A stretch of DNA of 64,000 bases, taken from positions 1 to 64,000 of the forward strand of contig JAXLVK010000025.1 of assembly GCA_046329055.1 (NCBI GenBank). Direction: 5' to 3'. Of this stretch, positions 51,839 through 61,189 are shown piece by piece. The notes beneath the pieces were generated by a model that made no database searches, had not been told where the DNA came from, and saw only the letters and a list, made by a program, of their open reading frames with translations. Each line of letters starts with the position of its first letter. Within the stretch, counting starts at the first letter, position 1. Origin of the DNA: JADKCL01 sp046329055. GTDB taxonomy: Bacteria > Bacteroidota > Bacteroidia > J057 > JADKCL01. Position numbers and translations under genes: made by a program.

Positions 51839-51950
51839 ATCCCCTTCGATTTTTCGACCCCCAAAATCGATCTTAACCAAAGTCAACGAGTTCAGCGGAG
51901 GGCGCGGCGGAGATTTGCAGCATCGTTTCACCCAATAATGATGATGCATT

Positions 51951-52907
51951 ATGAAAGCCATTGTTTATTCCTCCTACGGCAAGCCTGAAGTCCTGAGCCT
52001 CGCCGATGTCAACACTCCCGCGCCCAAGGGCGATGAGATCCTCATCCGCATCCATGCGACGGCCGTCAACTCCGCCGATATCCGCCTCCGGGCTGCCAAT
52101 CCTTCCATGGTCCGGTTGTTCTGGGGACTGTTCCGGCCGAAGAATCCGATCCTCGGTGGCGTATTCTCTGGAGAGATCGTCGGCATGGGCCCTGAGGTCA
52201 AGCGTTTCAAGGTCGGAGATGCGGTCTTTGGGCTGACGACCCTGAAGATGGGGGCTTATGGCGAGTACCTGAGCATTTCCGAAAAGGAGGCGATCGCCCG
52301 GAAGCCGGAAAACTTGAGCCATGCGGAGGCTGCGAGCCTGCCATTTGGCGGTCATACGGCTTGGCATTTCTTCAAGAAGGCGAAGATTCAGTCCGGCTCC
52401 AAGGTGCTGATTTACGGCGCCTCGGGCGCGGTGGGCTGCGCCGCTGTGCAATTTGCCAAGCATTTCGGGGCGGAGGTGACGGCTGTGTGCAGTGCGCGGA
52501 ATGCGGAGACCATGCGCTCCATCGGGGCGGACCATGTGCTCGATTATGCGAAGGATGACCTCGGCGCGCTACGTGGTCAATTTGACGTGGTGATGGAGAC
52601 GGTGGACCGCTCTTCGGTGAGGCTCATGGCGAGCTTGGTGAAGAAGGGCGGCATGCTCATCCTCTCAGCGGCAATGATGGGGGGTGCATTGTTCGGGCTG
52701 ATGCTCACGCTGTTCGGTGGCAAGCGCCTGGGAATGGGCATGGTGAAGGCGGGACCCGAGGACATGGAGGCGATGGCCAATCTCGCGGCGCAGGGACGGT
52801 TCCGTCCGGTGATCGACCGGGTGATGCCGATGGAGCAGATCGTGGAGGCGCACCGCTACGTGGACCTCGGTCACAAGCGCGGCAACCTCATCATCTCGAT
52901 GGCTTGA
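51951..52907 (+). CDS. Zinc-independent medium-chain dehydrogenase/reductase (quinone oxidoreductase-like)
   Basis: This 318-residue MDR enzyme has the N-terminal GroES-like part (MKAIVYSSYGKPEVL; AVNSADIRLR) and an NAD(P)-binding domain with YGASGAVGCAAVQFAKHFGA. There is no catalytic-zinc Cys set, so it belongs to the quinone/enone reductase branch. It should reduce carbonyl or enone substrates with NAD(P)H. It is convergent with the Crp-type regulator, 5 bp apart. The length is typical. Confidence 0.9.
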   Translation: MKAIVYSSYGKPEVLSLADVNTPAPKGDEILIRIHATAVNSADIRLRAANPSMVRLFWGLFRPKNPILGGVFSGEIVGMGPEVKRFKVGDAVFGLTTLKMGAYGEYLSISEKEAIARKPENLSHAEAASLPFGGHTAWHFFKKAKIQSGSKVLIYGASGAVGCAAVQFAKHFGAEVTAVCSARNAETMRSIGADHVLDYAKDDLGALRGQFDVVMETVDRSSVRLMASLVKKGGMLILSAAMMGGALFGLMLTLFGGKRLGMGMVKAGPEDMEAMANLAAQGRFRPVIDRVMPMEQIVEAHRYVDLGHKRGNLIISMA

Positions 52908-52912
52908 GGGAC

Positions 52913-53569
52913 TCAGCCCTTGGCGGCGAGGCGCTTGCGGATGCGGCTCAGTGACTCCGGCTGGACGCCGAGGTAACTGGCAAGCTGGTACTGAGGCACC
53001 CGCTGGATGAGGTCGGGCCGGGTTTTCAAGAGGTGCAGGTAGCGCTCCTCGGGCGAGGAGACCATGAAATTCGTGAGGACGTTCTGGGCTGCGCGGAGGT
53101 TTTTCTCGCCCAAGGCGCGGGCCACTGGCTCGAACCGGGGAAACTCGCTGAAGGTTTCAAGCCCCGTCCCGTCCGCGCATCGGATGGCGATGGTGTCCTC
53201 CACACAGGCGAAGTAATGCGGCGAGGGGCCGGGATCCAGCCCATCGGTGTACAGGGTCACGGTTTCCTCCTCGGCATAGAAATAGGTGGTGCGTTCCTCC
53301 CCGTCCACCACCACGTACTTCCGGATGAGGCCCGACATGATGAAGTAAGCCTCGCGGGAAACCTGCCCCTCCTCCAAGATCACCTTGTCCTTCGGGAACA
53401 GGACCACCTGGGCATGTGACAGCACCATGTCCACCTCCTCGGGGGTGAGGGTGATGTACTGGCTCAGGTACCGCAACAATGCCGCGTGGATGCGGTGCTC
53501 CTCGGTGATGCCCTCAGCGGCCTCATTGGCGGGTGACGGCTCGGACAGGTATGTGCTCGGATTCTTCAT
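52913..53569 (-). CDS. Crp/Fnr-family transcriptional regulator
   Basis: This is a 218-residue regulator with a cyclic-nucleotide-binding-like beta barrel (FPKDKVILEEGQVSREAYFI; LIRKYVVVDGEERTTYFYAE) and a short C-terminal helix-turn-helix (QYQLASYLGVQPESLSRIRK). The RxxS/T phosphate pocket for cAMP is not evident, as in many Bacteroidota members, so the ligand is unknown. The start at 53569 was preferred to upstream 53608 because the usual N-terminus lies there and the extra 13 residues are unlike the family. Confidence 0.88.
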   Translation of the reverse strand: MKNPSTYLSEPSPANEAAEGITEEHRIHAALLRYLSQYITLTPEEVDMVLSHAQVVLFPKDKVILEEGQVSREAYFIMSGLIRKYVVVDGEERTTYFYAEEETVTLYTDGLDPGPSPHYFACVEDTIAIRCADGTGLETFSEFPRFEPVARALGEKNLRAAQNVLTNFMVSSPEERYLHLLKTRPDLIQRVPQYQLASYLGVQPESLSRIRKRLAAKG

Positions 53570-53696
53570 GGAGCTTCTCTCTGGTCCAATTTCGGCTGGT
53601 TTCCCCAATAAAGCAATCGGCTGCCCCTCCGTGGAATTCTCAGAGATAATGCTTAGATTTTAGGTTCGTTTACCCTGAGAATGAGATCCTCGCACT

Positions 53697-56447
53697 ATGA
53701 AAAAAAGCCTTACCCTCTTCCTTGCAGTCTTGTCGTATTTGGGACTGAGTCCCCTCTTCGCGGCTACGGGCGGACCTGACGCCTACGGCTACATCTGGAA
53801 AGACTCCAATGAGCCCGGCGGCCCCACCATCAACTGGAAGGACACCACCAACCTCTGGACCCGCGTCAATGGCCTCGCCGATGACAACAGCGCCGGGCAG
53901 TTCAACATGCTCTGGGACTTCCACTTCTACTGGGGCGACTACCGCTACATCAAAATCGGCTCCAATGGTTGGGTGAGCTTCGACAACGTCTCAAACATCG
54001 CGAGCTGCTTTCCCGGCATCCCCACCCAAGGCGGCACCGGGGACAATTTTGTAGCCCCCCTCATGAGCGACCTCACCTTCATCAGCTCCTATCCGCAATT
54101 CCCGAACATCGGCAAGTGCTATTACTGGAGCAACTTGAAGGACAGCACCTACATCAGCTTTTACAATGTCCCCTTCTGGCAATCCGGGACGCCGGACTGG
54201 ACGGGCAGCAATACCTTCCAAATCTTGCTGGATGGCACCGACAGCTCCATCACGTTCACCTACAAGACCATGAACTCGACCTTCGTGAACAACTTCGGTT
54301 GCAACACGGACCTGGTGATCGGGATCGAGAACAGCACCGGAGCTGTGGGCCTGGAATGCTGGCGCGAAATCCAGCCTGCCTCCATGTACGCCATCAAGTT
54401 CAAGTATCCGCCCACTCCGCTGCTAGCCGTGAAGGACCTCGCGCCCCTCTGGAATCAAAACGATAAAAACGGCGGCGAATTTTTCCCTGCGGGCCTCATC
54501 CCCACCCTGCAATCGAATGTCAAAAACGTGGGGAACACGGCCTTCACCAATTCCAGCACGGTGACCGGGACCCTGCGCAACCTGTCCTTCAGCACCGTCT
54601 ATACCTCCACGCGGACCATGGCGACCTGGCCCGCAGGCATGGACACCACCCTCGTCTTCTCGCCCCAAGCCATCGTGAACACCCCCGGCCAATACTACTG
54701 GGACGTGGCCGCGAGCAACATCAGCGACATGAACGCCGGGAACAACAACAAGTCCTCGGAGATCGAACTCGTGAACCTGCTGCTTCCGACGGCGCAACTC
54801 ACCTACACCACCGGTGGCAGCAGCACCTACGCCTGGGGCTGGAATGGCGGGAACCAAGACGATGGCGTCGGGGTTTACATGTATCCGCCCGTCCATCCGC
54901 TCAACATCACGAGCACGCAAGTCTTCATCGCCTCGGCCTCCACATCCGGCTACATCATGACCATCTGGGACGACTCCGGCCCCAATGGCGGGCCCGGGGC
55001 AGTGCTGCGCACCGACACGATTCCATTTTCCAGCGTCACCATCGGAGCCTGGAACACGGTGAACTACACCATCCCGGTCAACATCACCGCGGGCGGATTT
55101 TATGTCGCTTGGATGATGGGCGGGCCAGACATGTACCTGGGCACGGAGGACGTGGGACCGATCTCTCGGCACACATTCGAAATCCTCGGCGGCCAATGGT
55201 CGGAGTTCCGCGACAACGCCCTGCGCGAGGCCATGGTGCGGGTGAACATTGGCGGGTACCCCTGCGCGATCACCTCCGGCTTCAACTTCACCAACAACCT
55301 CACCACCGTCAACTTCAGCAACCAGAGCACTGGTGGCACGAGCTATGCCTGGGACTTTGGCGACGGCGGCACCAGCACCCAGCTCAGCCCCTCCCATACC
55401 TACGCCACATTCGGCACCTACAATGTCTGCCTCATCTCCACCAACAGTTGCGGCAGCGACACCACCTGCATGCCCATCACGGTGACCTGCCCGCTCCCGA
55501 ATGCCAGCTTCACCAGTTCGGTCGCCAGCTTCACGGCCAGCTTCTTCGACGGCTCCGGCGGCAATCCCACCACATGGACCTGGGACTTCGGCGACGGCGG
55601 CACGAGCACTCAGCAGAACCCCAACCACACCTATGCCAATCCCGGCAACTATACGGTCTGCCTGATCAGCGGAAACTCCTGCGGCACCGACACGACTTGC
55701 TCCACAGTGACCGTCTGCGCACAGCCCGCCGCCGGGTTCAGCTACACGACCAGCGGGATGAATGCCACCTTCACGAACACCTCCACGAACGGCACGACCT
55801 ACTTCTGGAACTTCGGTGACGGCCTCAATGGCACCCAACAAAATCCCACGCATACCTACACCTCCACGGGCACCTATACCGTGTGCCTCATCGTGTACAA
55901 TGCCTGCTACTCCGACACCACCTGCGTGCAGGTGACCATCTGCCCGCTGCCAGTCCCCAGCTTCTCGTTCACCGCGAACCAGTTCCAGTACGCCTTCTCC
56001 GACAACACCTCGGGCGCCAATACGGCTTGGAGCTGGACATTCGGCGACGGCGGCACGAGCACCCAACAGAACCCCAGCCACACCTACACCACCAACGGCA
56101 CTTATACCGTCTGCCTCACTGTGACCAATGCCTGCGGGAATGACTCGACCTGCCAGACCCTGGTCGTGAACGTGGTGGGCGTGGAGGACGGACTCCTCGG
56201 CGGTCTGGAATTGTGGCCTGTCCCCACGGATGCCACGCTGCAGGTGCGGGTCTTGCTCAACGATCCCTCGCCCTCCACACTGCGCATCCGTGACCTCGCA
56301 GGCCGCCTCTTGACCGAGGTGCCCTGCCCCGACCGCTCCGGCGAATGGCGCACCGACCTCGATGTCTCCCGCTTGGCCGCTGGCATGTACCTCCTCGAAT
56401 GGTCCGGCCAACAAGGCAGAGTTGCTCGCCGATTCGTGGTGGAGTAA
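53697..56447 (+). CDS. T9SS-secreted protein with four PKD domains
   Basis: This is a 916-residue protein with signal peptide MKKSLTLFLAVLSYLGLSPL. A beta-rich N-terminal domain follows (about 30-235; WVSFDNVSNIASCFPG), then a CARDB-like segment near 260-350 and a jelly-roll-like stretch near 360-510. Four PKD repeats come next at about 520-840, each with a variant of AWDFGDGGTSTQQNPSHTY, and a T9SS sorting domain completes it (ELWPVPTDATLQVRVLL ... GMYLLEWSGQQG). The repeats probably form a rigid stalk and the front domains bind something. Export is through T9SS. A clean terminator follows. Confidence 0.9.
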   Translation: MKKSLTLFLAVLSYLGLSPLFAATGGPDAYGYIWKDSNEPGGPTINWKDTTNLWTRVNGLADDNSAGQFNMLWDFHFYWGDYRYIKIGSNGWVSFDNVSNIASCFPGIPTQGGTGDNFVAPLMSDLTFISSYPQFPNIGKCYYWSNLKDSTYISFYNVPFWQSGTPDWTGSNTFQILLDGTDSSITFTYKTMNSTFVNNFGCNTDLVIGIENSTGAVGLECWREIQPASMYAIKFKYPPTPLLAVKDLAPLWNQNDKNGGEFFPAGLIPTLQSNVKNVGNTAFTNSSTVTGTLRNLSFSTVYTSTRTMATWPAGMDTTLVFSPQAIVNTPGQYYWDVAASNISDMNAGNNNKSSEIELVNLLLPTAQLTYTTGGSSTYAWGWNGGNQDDGVGVYMYPPVHPLNITSTQVFIASASTSGYIMTIWDDSGPNGGPGAVLRTDTIPFSSVTIGAWNTVNYTIPVNITAGGFYVAWMMGGPDMYLGTEDVGPISRHTFEILGGQWSEFRDNALREAMVRVNIGGYPCAITSGFNFTNNLTTVNFSNQSTGGTSYAWDFGDGGTSTQLSPSHTYATFGTYNVCLISTNSCGSDTTCMPITVTCPLPNASFTSSVASFTASFFDGSGGNPTTWTWDFGDGGTSTQQNPNHTYANPGNYTVCLISGNSCGTDTTCSTVTVCAQPAAGFSYTTSGMNATFTNTSTNGTTYFWNFGDGLNGTQQNPTHTYTSTGTYTVCLIVYNACYSDTTCVQVTICPLPVPSFSFTANQFQYAFSDNTSGANTAWSWTFGDGGTSTQQNPSHTYTTNGTYTVCLTVTNACGNDSTCQTLVVNVVGVEDGLLGGLELWPVPTDATLQVRVLLNDPSPSTLRIRDLAGRLLTEVPCPDRSGEWRTDLDVSRLAAGMYLLEWSGQQGRVARRFVVE

Positions 56448-56462
56448 ATCACTAAATCGATT

Positions 56463-56503
56463 AAGGCCCGCGGAACTTCATTCTCCGTGGGCCTTATTTT
56501 TTG
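56463..56503 (+). terminator. Rho-independent terminator
   Basis: A stem AAGGCCCGCGG/CCGTGGGCCTT (one G-T pair) with an 11-nt loop is followed by ATTTTTTG. It ends the PKD-protein gene. Confidence 0.85.
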
Positions 56504-56606
56504 ATCGAAAATTTCCCCTAGGCTGATCGAATCATTTTCAAGGTTGGTCTAATTGTTACATCCAAGATCGGATTTGCGCCGTATAATCGGGTGTCAATTC
56601 AAGAAC

Positions 56607-56918
56607 ATGAGCGACTTCCTTTCGAAGGTTCTTCCGAAAATCAACTGCGACCCCAGCCGAATCGGGGAACTCTTCAGCGACAAGCTGACCATCCAGGAGG
56701 AGCTCATGCTCACCAAGCTGTTCGACGAGCTGGGTCTGGTGGTGGAGCGCGCGATGGACATGGCCCTCGCCAGCGCAAATGCAGCCAACAATGGCGAAAT
56801 CCAGCTCGGTCCTGAAGGTCGTCAGCGCATCATCTACTTCACCGCTGTCCGTGCAAGCATCTACCGCCTCATCGAGGAGCGCGGCACCTTCCGCACCGAC
56901 CAAGTCATCCTGAGCTGA
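56607..56918 (+). CDS. Small helical protein of unknown function
   Basis: This is a 103-residue soluble protein, largely helical (IQEELMLTKLFDELGLVVER; GRQRIIYFTAVRASIYRLIE), without a signal peptide. No family is recognised. A TATAAT-like sequence lies about 25 bp ahead of the ATG. It is isolated between a terminator and a convergent SGNH-hydrolase gene. Codon use is normal. Confidence 0.6.
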   Translation: MSDFLSKVLPKINCDPSRIGELFSDKLTIQEELMLTKLFDELGLVVERAMDMALASANAANNGEIQLGPEGRQRIIYFTAVRASIYRLIEERGTFRTDQVILS

Positions 56919-56950
56919 GCCCGAAGGCCACTCATTCGCTGATTCACATC

Positions 56951-58225
56951 TTATTGTTTGATGTAATGCCTGAAGGCACGCTGCTGTGCGCCGCATTCTA
57001 GCGTGATGCTGTAGGCACCTGTTGGCAATCCGCTCAGGTCGATTTCCATCTGCAATTTTCCAGCAACTGCCTCGCCAACGGCCATCCACACTTCGCGGCC
57101 TTGTGCGTCATGGACACGAACCTTCGCGGTTTCGGTGCTTGAAAGGCTGGACTCAAGGCGGAGGCGGCCATTTCCGGGATTGGGGAAAATCTGCATCGTC
57201 AATGGTGCGGAGGATGGTGTCCCCACCACGATCACGAGCAAGGTGTCGGTGAGGGTATCGCTCGTGCAGCCGTTGCTCACGATGAGCGTCACCGGGTAGT
57301 TGCCAAAGTTCGCGTAGGTATGGGTGGGCGATGCCACCGAGTCGGTGCCGCCATCGCCGAAGCTCCATTGGTAGGAGTTGGCATTGGAGGAGAGGTTGGT
57401 GAATGTGACATTGCCTTGGGTGTCCATGGTCTCGTTGAAGGCGGCATGGGCGTCGTCCAATCCCACACGCCACTGGGTCAGGCTGTCGAAGACCACATCG
57501 TGGGCGACCTGTTGCAGGTAGGTTGCAGTGGTGGTGTCCAATGCGGCGTAGTAGCCCAAGCCGACCGGGCTGCGGCGGTACATGGTGGCATAAAACACAC
57601 AGGCATTCAGGTAGGTGCCCTTGTCGCTGGGGTGGCTCCAGTCATTGATGTACAGCTCCACGGTGCTGTCCCGGAGCATGGACTCCCACCAAGCAATGCC
57701 ACAGGGGGCCACGAGGGCGGAGTTTTGATTGGCCATGTTCAGGTAGCTGCGGCGGAGTTCGTACTGCATCCCGGAATAGGTGCAGACGGGTGGCCAAAAC
57801 TGGCAGTTGCCAGCGTCGCCATATTTGCGGCCCCAAGTCATGAAGAAGACGGTCACGGAGCAACTGTCATTGGCCTTGATGCTGTCATCGAGCTGGGTGG
57901 CGTAGGGATAGACATCCTGCTGGACCTGGCTTTGGGGGAAGCTCGGGAGTTGGCTCTGCTCCTGCAAGACGACAAAATCCCAAGGCTGCGAACGGATCAG
58001 GGAAAGCGATGTCGCATTCGTGCTATGCCCCTGGAGGGTGTATCCGCCCGGGGTGTTCTGGTCCTTGGTCAAGGTGTCCCCACCCGCCAATGTCAGCGCC
58101 TGCAAGGTACCCGGCAGGTCACTGGTATAGGTGTAGCTATTGCCCAGGAATAGGGTATGGTAGTGGTGTTGAGCCTGCAACCATCCGGCTACGAGCATGA
58201 ACAAGAGGATCATCCGCAGTTTCAT
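56951..58225 (-). CDS. SGNH-fold hydrolase-like protein with PKD and T9SS sorting domain
   Basis: This is a 424-residue protein with a signal peptide (MKLRMILLFMLVAGWLQA). An SGNH-like domain shows TLFLGNSYTYTSDLP as block I with the Ser, and NDWSHPSDKGTYLNA as block V with the Asp-His pair. Relatives of this DUF4886-type group are probably carbohydrate esterases. One PKD repeat follows at about 270-350 (YQWSFGDGGTDSVASPTHTY) and then a T9SS sorting domain (QIFPNPGNGRLRLESSL). It is thus a surface enzyme. It is divergent from the M61 peptidase gene. Confidence 0.8.
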   Translation of the reverse strand: MKLRMILLFMLVAGWLQAQHHYHTLFLGNSYTYTSDLPGTLQALTLAGGDTLTKDQNTPGGYTLQGHSTNATSLSLIRSQPWDFVVLQEQSQLPSFPQSQVQQDVYPYATQLDDSIKANDSCSVTVFFMTWGRKYGDAGNCQFWPPVCTYSGMQYELRRSYLNMANQNSALVAPCGIAWWESMLRDSTVELYINDWSHPSDKGTYLNACVFYATMYRRSPVGLGYYAALDTTTATYLQQVAHDVVFDSLTQWRVGLDDAHAAFNETMDTQGNVTFTNLSSNANSYQWSFGDGGTDSVASPTHTYANFGNYPVTLIVSNGCTSDTLTDTLLVIVVGTPSSAPLTMQIFPNPGNGRLRLESSLSSTETAKVRVHDAQGREVWMAVGEAVAGKLQMEIDLSGLPTGAYSITLECGAQQRAFRHYIKQ

Positions 58226-58347
58226 GGATTGAATTTCGAAAAAATCATGGACTCGAAATGCTTCCGGAGGTCATCGCGCGACACTTATCGGAATTGAATT
58301 CCAAGCACCCAGCGGTTCGCCCCTCAAAATGGGGAGGGTATTTTTCC

Positions 58348-58355
58348 TAATTTTG
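58348..58355 (+). promoter_or_regulatory. -7 box TAATTTTG of the M61 peptidase gene
   Basis: This is a perfect match to TAnnTTTG, 35 bp upstream of the ATG. A clear -33 TTTG is not seen at the usual distance. Confidence 0.55.
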
Positions 58356-58390
58356 CAGCCGAATCCACCAAAGCGCATCGGATTGAACGC

Positions 58391-60112
58391 ATGAACTATC
58401 GCTTGTACTTCGAAAACCCGGAACTCCACCTCATCCGGGTGCAAATGGACCTGCCCGCCAAATCTGGACAGCAAGAAATCCACCTGCCCAAATGGCGCCC
58501 CGGTCGCTACGAGATGGCCCCATACGCGGAGCGCATCGTGGATGCCAAGGCATGGACAGCAAGCGGCTACCCGATTCCCGTCACCAAACTCGCGACCCAT
58601 ACCTGGGCCATCGCGATGAACGGTGAGGCGGCCGTCTTCGAGTGGAAGTATTACGCGATCGTGGCGGATGCAGGTGGCAGCTACTTTGACCAGGACCAGG
58701 TCTATATCAATCCCTGCAACTTGCTCATGTACGATGCGACGCAGATTGATGCTCCCTGCCAAATGACGCTCGACCTGCCTGAGGACTACCAACTCGCCTG
58801 TGGCTTGCGCAGCGAGGGCTTCACCTTGTTCGCGGAGGATTTCCATCAGATCGTGGATTGCCCGCTCATCGCCTCGCAGACCCTGCAGCACCATGTGATC
58901 GACGTGGAGGGCATCCCCTTCAACCTCTGGTTCCAAGGCGAGGTAAAGCCGCATTGGCGGAAGATCGAGACGGACTTCCGGGGATTCATCAAGGCGCAAC
59001 TCAAGCTCTTCGGCGGCTTTCCGGCACGCGACTACCACTTCCTGTTCCAGATCCACAACAAGAACATCTACCACGGGGTCGAGCACAGCAACTCCACGGC
59101 GATCGCCTTGGGTCCCGGCTTCAGGATGGACGAGGAAAAGGAATACGAGGACCTGCTCAGCATCAGCTGCCACGAGCTGTTCCATACCTGGAATGTGAAG
59201 GCGATCCGCCCTGCGGACATGCAGCCTTACGAATACGACCACGAGCAGTACTCCCGCCTGCATTATGTCACGGAAGGCGTCACGACCTACTATGGCGAAC
59301 TGCTTGTCTTCAAATGCGGCGCATGGCCATTGCAGGAATTCCTCGGCGTCTTCAACCGGGACTTCCTCCGCAAGCACTACTCCAATACCGGACGTCGCCA
59401 CATCAGCCTGGAGCATTCGAGCTTCGAATCCTGGCTTGTGGGCTATGACGAGGGAGTGCCGAACCGCAAAATTTCCTTCTACACCAAGGGCGCCCTTGCG
59501 GCATTCATCTTGGACGTGACCATCCGGCGCGGCAGCGGAAATGCCCGTTCGCTCGACACCGTGATGCGGGAAATGTACGAGCGCTTCGGCAAGACGCGCA
59601 TCGGCTACACCCGCGAGGATTACAAGGCCATCGCCGAGGCGCATGCAGGTCATTCCCTCGACGACTATTTCAACGACTACATCAGCGGCACCATCGACAT
59701 GGAGCCTGCGTTGGCAGTGGCTGCTGACTACTTGGGATTTGCATTGATCGCCCGCGACCCGGCTACGGTGGGTGAGCGTGACTACGGCTTCCTCATCGAC
59801 GAGGACGGCGGCCGTGCCAAGGTCAAGCAAATCCACGACGGCAGCCCCGCCGAGGCGGCCGGACTCTGTGTGGGCGATGTGATTGTGGCCATCCAAGGAC
59901 ACCGCGCACCAGAACGCGACGTGGAGGCCCTGCTGCGCTACCTAGAAGACGATGAGGATGTGCAGATGCACGTCTTCCGCAATGACATGCTGGAGGTCGT
60001 CATCCTCGAATCCCGTCAGGACTACCGCTATCAGATCCACATGATGGTCGAGAATCCCGAGGCCACGCCCGAGCAACTCCGCAACCGCGACGCTTGGGCC
60101 CGCCTGAGCTAG
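58391..60112 (+). CDS. M61-family glycyl aminopeptidase-like metalloprotease with PDZ domain
   Basis: This is a 573-residue protein. The N-terminal beta domain (NYRLYFENPELHLIRVQMDL) precedes a gluzincin catalytic domain with zinc ligands His261 and His265 in CHELFHTWN and Glu295 in TEGVTTYYGEL. A C-terminal PDZ domain (about 480-560; IHDGSPAEAAGLCVGDVIVA) matches the M61 layout. No signal peptide is seen, so it is probably cytoplasmic. It removes N-terminal Gly or Ala from peptides. A phylum-type -7 box precedes it, and rsgA begins 14 bp after it. Confidence 0.92.
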   Translation: MNYRLYFENPELHLIRVQMDLPAKSGQQEIHLPKWRPGRYEMAPYAERIVDAKAWTASGYPIPVTKLATHTWAIAMNGEAAVFEWKYYAIVADAGGSYFDQDQVYINPCNLLMYDATQIDAPCQMTLDLPEDYQLACGLRSEGFTLFAEDFHQIVDCPLIASQTLQHHVIDVEGIPFNLWFQGEVKPHWRKIETDFRGFIKAQLKLFGGFPARDYHFLFQIHNKNIYHGVEHSNSTAIALGPGFRMDEEKEYEDLLSISCHELFHTWNVKAIRPADMQPYEYDHEQYSRLHYVTEGVTTYYGELLVFKCGAWPLQEFLGVFNRDFLRKHYSNTGRRHISLEHSSFESWLVGYDEGVPNRKISFYTKGALAAFILDVTIRRGSGNARSLDTVMREMYERFGKTRIGYTREDYKAIAEAHAGHSLDDYFNDYISGTIDMEPALAVAADYLGFALIARDPATVGERDYGFLIDEDGGRAKVKQIHDGSPAEAAGLCVGDVIVAIQGHRAPERDVEALLRYLEDDEDVQMHVFRNDMLEVVILESRQDYRYQIHMMVENPEATPEQLRNRDAWARLS

Positions 60113-60126
60113 GCCCTCCTATCCGC

Positions 60127-61097
60127 ATGGCCAAAGGCAAGAAGCAAAAATCCCCCCAACCCGCAGCCGGACCGCAGACCCAAGGCACGGTGATGCGCTC
60201 GACAGGTAGCTGGTACCGTGTGCGGATGGAAGACGGCAGCGACCAAGACTGCCGCCTCCGGGGCAAGCTCCGCATCCAAGGCATCCGCACCACCAATCCC
60301 ATCGCCGTGGGCGACCGCGTATTGGTGGCCCGCGACCCGGACGGCACCTGGAACATCCTCGACATCCTCGACCGGGACAACTATGTCCTCCGCAAGTCGG
60401 TCAACCTCAGCAAGCGCGCCCATATCCTCTGCGCCAACATTGACCAAGCGGTGATCCTGTTCTGCATCGAACATCCAGTGACGACCTTGGGTTATGTGGA
60501 CCGGCTGCTTGTGACCTGCGAGGCCTACCACATCCGTCCGGTCATCCTCTTCAACAAGGTGCACCTCCTGAGCCCCGATGGCCTGCAGCGCCTTCGGATT
60601 ACCAGACTCTGTACCGGGCGGCGGGCTATGAGACCCATGCCATTTGCGCCAAAGATCCGAAATTTGCCCCAGAGCTTCAGGACATGCTCCGCGACAAGGT
60701 CAGCTTCCTCGTGGGACGATCAGGTGCTGGCAAATCCGCCACCGTCAACCTCGTTGCCCCTGAGCTGAATGTCAAGATGGGTGAGATCAGTGATTTTTCT
60801 GGGCGTGGCGTGCATACCACCACATTTGCAGAAATGCTCGACCTCCCCTTTGGCGGGCAGATCATCGACTCGCCCGGCTTCCGGGAAATGCAAATCTTCG
60901 ACTTCGAAAAATCAGAGCTCGGGCCGCTATTTCCAGAAATGCGCCCCTTCATTGCGGAGTGCCGCTTCAGCGACTGCCACCACCACAATGAACCCGGCTG
61001 CGCGGTGAAAGCCGCCGTCAAGGAAGGCAAGCTCCCGGAGTCCCGTTACCATACCTATCTCGGCATGTTGGCGGAGGTGGAGACGAATGCCTGGTGA
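60127..61097 (+). CDS. rsgA: Ribosome small-subunit GTPase RsgA, frameshifted
   Basis: The N-terminal OB domain (GTVMRSTGSWYRVRMEDG; TNPIAVGDRVLVARD) and the G4 region (HIRPVILFNKVHLL) are in one frame. From about 60595 the frame is lost, and the GTPase core with VGRSGAGKSATVNLVAPELN, the switch TTTF, DSPGF and the zinc ligands CRFSDCHHHNEPGC lies in another frame to 61097. One inserted base near 60590-60602 gives DYQTLYRAAGYETHAI and a single protein of about 320 residues. RsgA checks 30S maturation. A sequence error is likelier than true loss. Confidence 0.85.
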
Positions 61098-61118
61098 GTC
61101 CAGATAGCAATGAGCAGG

Positions 61119-61170
61119 TAGCAGATAGCAGTTCTGTGTGCTTGGGCGACAATGAAACTGCTATCTGCTA
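61119..61170. terminator. 15-bp inverted repeat between convergent genes
   Basis: The arms TAGCAGATAGCAGTT/AACTGCTATCTGCTA (61119-61133 and 61156-61170) are perfect with a 22-nt loop. There is little T-run on either strand, so it may be a weak bidirectional terminator or an mRNA 3'-end structure. Confidence 0.5.
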
Positions 61171-61189
61171 TCTACGAACTATCAGCCGA

